From: Diogma glabrata
Lineage: Eukaryota > Arthropoda > Insecta > Diptera > Cylindrotomidae
Direction of reading: 5' to 3'
Length of the DNA stretch: 64,000 nucleotides
Assembly: GCA_963693315.1 (NCBI GenBank)
Contig: OY856186.1
Location: 73,429,909 to 73,493,908 of the forward strand
The notes below the pieces were generated by a model, which had not been told where the DNA came from, ran no database searches, and saw only the letters and a list, made by a program, of their open reading frames with translations. Position numbers and translations under genes: made by a program. Positions 55,291 through 64,000 of this stretch are shown in pieces (position 1 is the stretch's first letter; every line of letters begins with the position of its first letter).

Positions 55291-57699
55291 TGAAGCGATG
55301 ATTTAGAAAAGCATGTGCCTTTGGATGATCTAATTAGAATTGATTACTATGTGTATTGCCACCTGATGTTTAAATTTTCGATCATGTTCATCTTTTGTGT
55401 GATATAATTGAATATAGTGCATTACATTTTACAAATCGACAATGGCTGAATCTACAGATTGTTGCATTGGTGATTTTTGGAAATATAATTTGGGTGGACC
55501 TGCAATCAATATTTTTTCACAGGACTGGTTTTGGAAACACACTAATGTAATGTAAGCTTTTTGATTTAGTTTACATAATTTTTGTTTGTTTTTTTAATCC
55601 TTTTTTTATATTCAACATTGATTTGTTTTTGGTTAATATAAATTTTTTATAAGAGATCTCTCAAACCAGGATTTTCTGGTACAGATCCGGATTTTATTCA
55701 TATTTCATTAATAGTTTTAATAAAAGTTCACAGTTACAATATGAATTAAACTGTTGGCGAGTTAGGTTATGAGTTGTGTGGAGTTAGACTAATATATCGC
55801 ACTGTCATATGTATACTGTTTTGGAAATTTCGTTATCTAATATCGAACATTTGGGATACAAATCAAAGTTTTATGACAAATATATATGAACATGAGGTTG
55901 TATAATAAATAATTTTTTTGCACACTTACAATTTATTGAACTCAAAAGCCTTTCAGATCACTGCACTAAAAATCGATTTATGAACAAATTTTGTCTTGTG
56001 CAAACAGTTATAAATTTTATTATGGAATAAAATAATGGAAAAATATTTTTTTACCGGAAGTGAAAAATCAGTATTTAAGAGGCAGAACGGTTTAGACCTT
56101 TAAGCTTATATAAACCGAATTTCATCAAAATTAAACGACAGAATTTAAAGTTGTAACAGTTTCAAATAGTAAATACACAGTTGTTTTGGTCCCAGACCAC
56201 TAGGACACTCAACACACTGTAAACATTAAACTGCGATGTAATTGGTTTTATAAATCGAAACACATTAGATGTTTTAGTCATGTAGAAGCAGTTGTGATTT
56301 GTCAGACCGGCCCTGAATTCAGAGATAAGTTGTGTAAAGCACTAAACATTTTTGACATTAAAAAAATTATTAAGATTGATAACGTTTTCAACTTTTTATT
56401 TTATCTTAAATAAAAGAGTAATCGTCAGTACGATTAACCATTAATTAACTAACAAAGTCAACTTAGCTTACCAAAATTTTAAAAATAATCAAAAATTAAT
56501 TTAATCTTTTCTATTAATTAATCAGTATAACAAATCATAAAACCACACACGGTTGTTGTACAAAAAAAAAATAACCTCATTATTGTGACAAATAACCATT
56601 GAGCAATTTTGAAGTAGAAATTATTAATTTCAAAACGCTTGAAAAGAAATGCATGAATGAGTTGATGACTAACAATTTGTTTATCATTTTTCAAACGAAA
56701 GAATATGGTTCTATTTTATCCTATATAAAAGAAAGCAAGAAATATTAGATTAAATCGTGATTTATAATTTATCGTTAAAAGATAAGATATGAGAATACGT
56801 TTATTTATAAAAGAAAAAAAAACAATGCAATATGTGCAAAAGTGATTGTAAAAATAAAATTAAAACTACGCGGAAAAAATAAAAACCTTAACTGTATTAC
56901 AGAAACTTCTTTTTATTTTGAATGAAGTCGGAACTCAATGAGTAAACAGTAATAGTCAACTGGTTTCGTAGTAAATCAAAATAAAACTTATAAACTTGCA
57001 AATCGTTATATAAACTTCACCCAGGTCATGTTAGAAAACGGAGTGACAGTTAACAGTAAAACTATCAAAATCCCTTCATACGTTTCTACTGCCGCTTGGG
57101 TTGAGATAACTCACTTATTTAATCATTTCTTTGTATATTTCAGAAAAAATATATAGTTATGAAAATTGCATTTTCAATTTTTCAAATTGATATATTCAAC
57201 TGACACATTTGGTTAACACCACTAATATACCTATTTTTTATTGTTGTGTTTTGTTTGTTTTTCTTTCGTTTATTGTGGGATAGTTTATCAAAATCAAATA
57301 ATGCATCTATAGAATTTGACACCGAATAAGTTGTTTCAGCGTGTCACAAATGTCACTGTAAGATCTTGACATCATTTCACTACGTTGTACTAGGTAGTAC
57401 TTGTAAGTTCTAATGTGACTTACATGACTTAAAAATTCAAGCGTCTTATTAACTTTAAAGGTACAAATACGAAATAAGGTAAAATATTATATAGTAGCAC
57501 ACAAATCTTGATTCCCAGACTTTCTTCGAGGCAAATATAAATTTTTCATTAATTTAAATTATAATTTTCAGGCGACGAATCAAAAAAAAATTTCGATATT
57601 TTTAATTGAAATTTTCGGGCGACTAATCAAAAACTAGTTTTCAATATTTTAACTGTCAAGATCGAAATACAATATTTGAACTAAAACATATGTTGCCAA
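55291..57699. other. AT-rich intergenic DNA with small repeat scraps
   Basis: Contains a family A scrap at 56036-56135 (ACCGGAAGTGAAAAATCAG) and a tRNA/SINE-like scrap at 56185-56235. Otherwise nothing recognised. Confidence 0.35.
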
Positions 57700-59812
57700 T
57701 TCCAAGAAGGGTCAACAGAACAAAAAACAAGAACTGCAAACTTTATTTTACACAGCGAATGGCTATGATGATTCAGCTGATGAATTTAAAAATGAATTAA
57801 AACCTGGCAGTCGTATATGCTATTATGGAGGCCATTAAACAGAAAATGAATCAACAATTGGATGACGTTGCAATATGAATATGACATATGCAAATATGTA
57901 TTAAAGTTTGGCAGCATACATCAACATTTGGATGAGACTCTTCTGCAAATGTCAAAGGCATTAGATGGAAAAGTCGAAAAAATTCAAGACGAAATTCAAG
58001 AATTTGGGCAAAAAGTTTTAACGAAAGAAGAAGAGGTTGCAACATGTTGACTAATGTAACTTCACATGTGGTACAACAAAAAGCAAATATTAAATTAAAA
58101 CCACCATCGTATGGCAGTACAACTTTCAGAATCTTCAAGTTCCAGTTCGAGACAGCAGCAGACCAGAATATTTGGAACCCTGCAAATTCCACTACTGCTG
58201 AATGAAAAAGATTACGCAGATATTGGCCACGATCATCCAAACAGATATTGACGATCATCATCCAAACCGAAGAGAAACAGAAAAGTCAACCGACGCAAAC
58301 ATTTAAACAAAAGGCGAAAGTTAAAATGGAGACAAAAGTGGATGCATAACGAAGTGGATAGTGTAGACAGCTTAAACCAAATGATTCAAGGGACTTCAAT
58401 TTGGAACGTATTGCAGTCGAAAACGCGGCAAATAGGAATGGTTCATGGATACGGCGTCAAAAGATAAGAAGCCAGACTCATCAAGGTGGAACGACAAAGA
58501 ACAAAAGAACAAGTCAAGGAGGATAGCAGAGGATAGCACGTAATTCTTCTAAACAACAAAAGAAATAGGAAAAGAAAATAACATTGGTTTCAACATTTGG
58601 AGAAGAGTTTTAGTACCTGTTCGGTACGAATAGGCTTAGATGGAGGGTAATTTTACGATTCTACATAATCGCAACGAAATACAAAAAACAAATATGAATT
58701 TAAACTCAATTTACCCTATACAATATTTCCACTATACATATGTGTTACATATTCCACGAACAAAATTCAACAAAACAAAAACATGAAATAAAATACATGC
58801 AAAATAATGACGTCGATTATTCTTAGAATTTTTCGAATTTTATTGTAAAGAAATTTCGGGTTTATCTGCAATATTCTCGATACAAATTGTATTTAAGGAA
58901 TTCTTTTTGCAAAATAGTACTTAGTTTAAATTAGACTGCAATTTAGTGTAAACAGTTCGTATGCGAAATTGTGTTAAGTAATTTAAGTAAAGTAAACCTG
59001 TATCGTGAACATAAAACCGTGTAAATAGAAGAAAAATAGATTTTGTTAATTACCCGTGTTCCTTTTAGGTAAACTTGCTACCCGAACCAAATTTTAAATG
59101 GAACGACTTAAATGTGAGGTGTATTAGATTTTTGATCTACTACAACTCAAATACTTTCTAGCCACACGTTTCGGAAATTTTTTTTTTGACAATAAATTGA
59201 TTTGACAATTTTGAAAAACAATATTGCTAAACAACGTAAAAGAAAATTATTAGTTTGACAAAATTTTAAGTTTAAATTTTAATGTGAGAAAGAGTTAGGA
59301 AAATTAAGTTAAGAAAATTAATTAAATATTCAAAAATTTCTGAAAATTAAAATTATGATTCATGCATAATATAAACAATTAAAGAAAGCTGGACAGAAAT
59401 ATGACATTTAGGCTAGAAATTCTAAATTTGTATAAGCATTTGGGCAAACATATTTGAAATTTTTCTCTAAACTGACAAAAACTCTGGCGGTGAATAGAAG
59501 CGTAAGTTTGTCACGTAGCTTTACCATCATTTGATATGGTTAACTTGAAAACGAAATTTAGTACAAAAGTAAAGGAAAATGTTGTAAATGGAACACACTT
59601 ATTGTAAATAAAGTTTCAAGAGTTATTTAAAATAAATATTTGGGTATTATTTGTGTTATACTGGAAATTTCTACAAACAACTGTTAGAGTTTCTGAAGCT
59701 ATTATTGCTTGCTGTATTGTTTCAGTGTTGTTTTGAAACAAAAAATGTGTGACATACTTAAAAAAAAACTTGGTGTTTTTTCTTACTAATCAGTGATCGA
59801 ATTCAGTCATAA
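57700..59812 (+). mobile_element. Decayed Gypsy relic related to element 2 (gag piece, pol end, LTR)
   Basis: 57840-58200 matches the Gag coiled coil and core: VVQQKANIKLKPPSYG at about 58065-58110 and FKFQFETAADQN at about 58135-58170. Pol is mostly lost; 58615-58650 keeps the last pol codons and the purine tract TGGAGGG. An LTR-like segment follows from about 58652 to 59812, ending with the conserved ATCAGTGATCGAA block and lacking the LTR 3' end. Frameshifts and stops throughout. Confidence 0.7.
57862..58050 (+). pseudogene. Gag coiled-coil fragment of the decayed Gypsy relic
   Basis: Short open stretch with DETLLQMSKALDGKVEKI and QEFGQKVLTK, resembling the coiled-coil part of the element 2 Gag just before its core. 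It ends at a stop 3 bp before homology continues in another frame. Confidence 0.55.
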
Positions 59813-61734
59813 TAAAATTTACTGATTTGTTTGTTAATTTTAAAAAAATTTCAATAAAAACCAAACTAAAAGAATTCTATTGAAATACATAATAAAAATA
59901 TTTGTGTAGTTAAAAATATTTATGAAATTACTCAAATATATTTTGTATAAAACAATTTGTTCCTGTGTTACTTACTTTTATTTCAGTAAATTTCACAAAA
60001 TTTTTGGTAAATTTATACATTTTACAAAAACGATGTAAAATCTAATTTGATAAGTTACAATCTGGAAAAACAAAAATCCGGAATAAATACACTTTTATTG
60101 CGAGATAAAAATATGTTTTTTAATCTTCCTTTTCTACAGCTTGAGAATTTGTATAACGTTTGTTGTAACTTGAGGACAAATGACGCGGGCATTAAAACAA
60201 ATAATACCCTGAAATTTAACGCAAGTATAAGATAGCAACGGTGCACACATGTGAATATTTAACCAGCATGAAACATATGCTTAGAGTAGAGATGAAATAT
60301 ATATAATCCAGTTAATCATACAAGCTTAAGTGGACAGAAACAGTTAAAAATAAAAGTTTAAATTTTTAACTTTTTAGAGCTAGAAAGTCATAAGGTCAAG
60401 ATTTCCAAATCCCAGGATAGACAACCTGCTCTCAATCCCAATTTCCAATATATCTGACTTATAAATACATAAAAAAACACGTTAGCACGGTTTTTTTAAA
60501 TTTTGTTAGCTGTAATTTTACAGCTAACAATATTCATATGAGATACATAACACTAACATAACTGTTTCATCAATATTTTCTTTTAATAAGATAATCAAAA
60601 ATTGTTTCCGCTCCAGCATTTCATAAGAATTCTACAATAAATTTCCAACCAATAAATTAATGATGATAACGCAATATTGGGTTAGAGAGAAAACATTTTT
60701 TGTTATTAAATTATACATCATCAGAAAATTGCTTTCAAATAAAATAAAAGTTTCAACTTATGAAGAAACGTGATAAAAATATTTTCTTTGGTAAATAATT
60801 TAGATATGACAAACATCATCAAATCAACGTTATGACGTCGAATAACTTTCTGAATTATAGAACTCATTTTTCAAACTTTTTTATTTATAATAGATTTTCC
60901 CACTCAATTAGTTTGAACTGCTATTTTTAAAAATATGGACACTTTCATCCGGAATACTTAATCGTTTTTATGCTCATTTTTATTATGAGGTGATGAATTG
61001 ATTTAATTTTTTTTCATTGGTTCATTGATTATAGGTCTATCTATAAAACAAGAATTACCCTCAAAATTTGGGTAGGCAAAACCGAGGCACCACTGGTGCA
61101 TTGACAAACTTCACCACGAGTTGTGGAAGTATCAAAGGGTGAAAATATAGTATAAGTACACTCCAATTTAAATCTTCATTCATGACTTTTACCATTTCAT
61201 TTTCTGTTATAATTTTAAAAAGATCAAGATAAACCTATAGGGATTTAGAATTATTGTTAATCCCACCAAAACTTTATAAAACGAAAACACACAGAAAACT
61301 AAACCAATTTGTATCACCCAAAAACTACTCAATTCCGCCTGTTTAGTTTCAAAACCAATAATAAAGTTTCATTAAAATCACTTCATCCACGAAGAGTGTA
61401 GTGTGCACATGAAATGGAACATTTTCTCCACTTAAAATGCACTCCTAGACGGATCAGGAATTATTTACGAATTTGTAACATTTGGCACTTGTTAGGTGTG
61501 GAACAGAGTCAGGTTGATCAAAGCTTTATGAAGATGATATACAAACTCGTTTCGGATATTTTTTATATATTTAAAAAGCAAATTTTTACGCATATTTTTT
61601 ATATATCTAAAAAGCAAATACAGAACTGTCTGTAAAATCGTGAATGATAATTCGAATTAGAAAATTTCTTTAACTTCAAAATATAAGCTTGACATAATCA
61701 TTGTTTAAATCATTTCAAAAATTTTAGTTATTCA
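59813..61734. other. AT-rich intergenic DNA, nothing recognised
   Basis: Apart from the short hairpin at 60505-60528 I see no coding motif, RNA gene or repeat partner. Confidence 0.35.
60505..60528. other. Short perfect hairpin
   Basis: GTTAGCTGTAA, TT, TTACAGCTAAC. No run of T follows that would suggest a terminator; isolated in AT-rich DNA. Confidence 0.6.
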
Positions 61735-63330
61735 TTACATATGAACAGAGGGAGCAGAATGCCGTTACCGCACCTACGGGGAATCAACGGCAACAGTCTG
61801 GCACTTGGGCATATTCCAGAACCATGGAAAACAGCAAAAGTGATATTCATTCCAAAATTAGGAAAGAAAAGTGTAACTCAGTCAAAGTCTCATAGAACCA
61901 TCAGTTTAACATCTTTCATGTCCAAAACGATGTACAAGGTGATCGACAACGATATATGAACTACGAACTATATATACTAGTTGGTAATATAGCGCTTTTG
62001 CAGGATAGTCAAAATGCGTACAAAACGGTCAAATCAATGGAAATTGCGGTACAAGTTGACTAGGGAACCAAGAGAGTCGGTCGACAACAAGGAAATTGTT
62101 TTCAGCGCCTTTCTAGATACTAAAAGAACCTTCGACAACACCTCACATGGAGTGATCAAGGAAGCTTTAATGGAGAAAAATGTTGACAGCACCACAATTG
62201 CTTGTGTGAGATGTTGAGAACTATGGGTTTTATCACCCCTCATGTGGAGTCTAGTCTTGTCTTAGTCAGGGATACGCGGGTTACACTGCCATTATCGCAG
62301 AAGAAAAGTTCGAGGCGACACGCTGTGACATTGAACAGAGGAGACACAAGGAGCACATCTATGAGACTAAAACTCAATAAAACTAAGTTGGTCCCGTTCA
62401 CCAAGAAAAGAAAACATAGATTGAAACCCATCATTATGAGATGCTCCATAATTGAATCTGCCGGGGACAAAATATTTGGGAGTAGTTCTCGATAACAAAC
62501 GCTTGTGCTGTGGCGAAACCAATGACGGCAGCCGTAAGCAAAGCCATAAGAGTTTTGATGGGATGCAAAAACATTGCAGGTAAAATGTGGGGTGATGCCG
62601 TCCAGCTATCCTAATGTGGATGTATACCATGATAGTGAGACCAGCCATCACGTACGGAGCAGTCGCATGAAACATAAGAACCTAGCTCAACTATGGGCAG
62701 ACGGAGTTAGAAATGGTTCAAGGGCTGCTCTGCATCTGCATAACGAGAGCAATAAGAACATGTCGTACGTACTACGTCAATGGAGTTCATGCTGGGACTG
62801 GTTCCACTCCACTTTCAAATTTAGAGCATAGTCAGGGAAACAAGCCTGCGATTCAGCATGGAGATATGGGTCATGGCAAAGACAAAGATCATCAATACTA
62901 AACATCCAGATAGACTTTCAAAAGAGAATCCCTTACTTGGGTTTCCTAAAGACAGAGGTATACATCGCGGTTGAGCTCCCATGCTAAAATACGTGCAATC
63001 GAAAGATGCGCAGACTTTAGATTGAGAATAAATTATCACAACAAGAGACCTACTATCTTGTCGGATAGCCAAGAATCATGACGGAATGGCACCATGCCTG
63101 CAATAAGGCCACTGGTTTAAGGCAATCTAAGGAATTATTTGGGTTATTCAATCAAAATTCAAAAGAGAGCAGTAATGTGCTCTAGGCTGAATAGGAACAA
63201 TCTGACAATACTGACAGATGTTCTTACAGGAGACTACAGATTAAGGAAACACCTAAAGAATGGATTACGAGAAGTGCTCTAACTGGGCACACCTGGTAGA
63301 CAGGTGGAGTATCAATTACTAATCTAATCT
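61735..63330 (+). pseudogene. Jockey-like LINE ORF2 relic, RT to C-terminus
   Basis: LGHIPEPWKTAKVIFIPKLGKK and SHRTISLTSFMSKT at 61795-61930 are the RT entry motifs. KEIVFSAFLDTKRTFDNTSH at 62085-62150 is the first palm motif with the catalytic Asp. RLKLNKTKLVPFTKKRKH near 62370-62415 is the segment after the palm. An RNase H-like piece lies near 63000-63080, and LTILTDVLTGDYRLRKHLKN near 63200-63260 is the C-terminal motif. Broken by many frameshifts; the FADD palm segment is missing. Confidence 0.75.
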
Positions 63331-64000
63331 GATCTAGATATGGATCAAGGAACAATAAGTCAAGTCTGCCGCAACTTCTACAATGGACATGTAAAATTTG
63401 TTCTTGATTTCAATATTTTTTCCAAACCACTTCATGGGGCGGATCTAGTCGGGCAATTTGTAAAATTTATTGGAATTCATTGGATGTAGACTGTAGAGCA
63501 TCTTAGAGTTTTGGGTAGTGAACGCAGGTAGAACATAGTTTTAGTTTTGAATATTTTGTCTACTTCAAAGAACAATTTTCCATTGCTCACTTGTAAAATT
63601 TGACGTAAGCCGTTAGATGGGAATTTGAAAACTAGGTTCTAATTTTAAAAATGTTTTTAACACAAAAAAAAAATATTGGATGGATGCGAATCATTTTTAA
63701 ATATAATAATATTTTTGTGATGTGGAACATGGTGTAATTTGGGATAAGCATACCATCGTTATTCCACTTTTTGATATTTTTTCCACCAACCTCAAAAAGA
63801 AATTTGTGGTAATCCCGATCACCTGAACATTAGTAACGATTTGGATTGACCAATGTTATCATTCAACATATGAAGAGCTGTTATGATTTTGGAAATTTCA
63901 GTTCATTTACATGCATTCGATTATTCTTATTAATATAATTGAAGTTTGTCGAATTGCATTTTAATAAAATCTATTAATTTGTATTTTTATTACATTAATT

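Noticed and set aside
57851..58261. 136-residue minus-strand ORF
   Set aside because: Antisense of the decayed Gag core at 57840-58200; the sense strand carries the homology.
1..64000. CRISPR arrays, riboswitches, bacterial operons, rRNA genes
   Set aside because: Looked for and not found. The tandem repeats present have units and spacers unlike CRISPR, and the gene structure is eukaryotic.

Overview
The window reads as AT-rich nuclear DNA of an arthropod, most likely an insect. It holds one host gene that I can recognise, split by long introns, and a dense layer of transposable elements of several ages. I see no operons, bacterial promoters or CRISPR arrays.

Host gene: a doublecortin-like kinase (DCLK) lies on the minus strand. 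Five coding exons run from the start codon at 28048 to the stop at 5451 (27822-28048, 27112-27336, 15074-15188, 14584-15001, 5451-6235). All splice sites are GT-AG and the phases agree. The joined frame is 589 codons plus stop: two doublecortin domains followed by a complete Ser/Thr kinase domain. Introns 2 (11.9 kb) and 4 (8.3 kb) are filled with transposon debris.

LTR elements: two nearly intact Ty3/Gypsy-type elements dominate the right half. Element 1 (29144-33496, plus strand) has 678-bp LTRs that differ at one base and an ATAT target duplication. It codes for gag and a catalytically complete integrase but has no protease, reverse transcriptase or RNase H. Element 2 (39979-46233, minus strand) has 631-bp LTRs that differ at two bases that I could see, also flanked by ATAT. 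It carries gag, protease, RT, RNase H and integrase in three frames. Both Gag proteins begin with a SAP-like motif. A solo LTR of the element 2 family sits at 670-1271 between GTAT duplications, and a decayed relative lies at about 57700-59812.

Other mobile DNA: there are many decayed non-LTR retrotransposon pieces on both strands (RTE-like endonuclease near 11150-11750; jockey/R1-like pieces near 16190, 22000-24250, 28430-34260, 46788-48230, 53883-54468 and 61735-63330). There are also a mariner transposase stub near 34545-34866, several palindromic MITE-like elements, tRNA-derived sequences, a threefold 331-bp tandem array (19130-20095), two perfect long hairpins (21114-21257, 23276-23392), and two abundant dispersed repeat families, called here A and B. 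Family A copies carry paired ACCGGAAGT motifs. The insertions are nested: element 1 lies inside a LINE relic and element 2 inside a family B copy.

The remaining long stretches (about 3.4-5.4 kb, 18.1-19.1 kb, 25-27 kb, 36.3-39.1 kb, 49.3-51.6 kb, 55.3-57.7 kb, 59.8-61.7 kb) are AT-rich and show no gene that I can defend.
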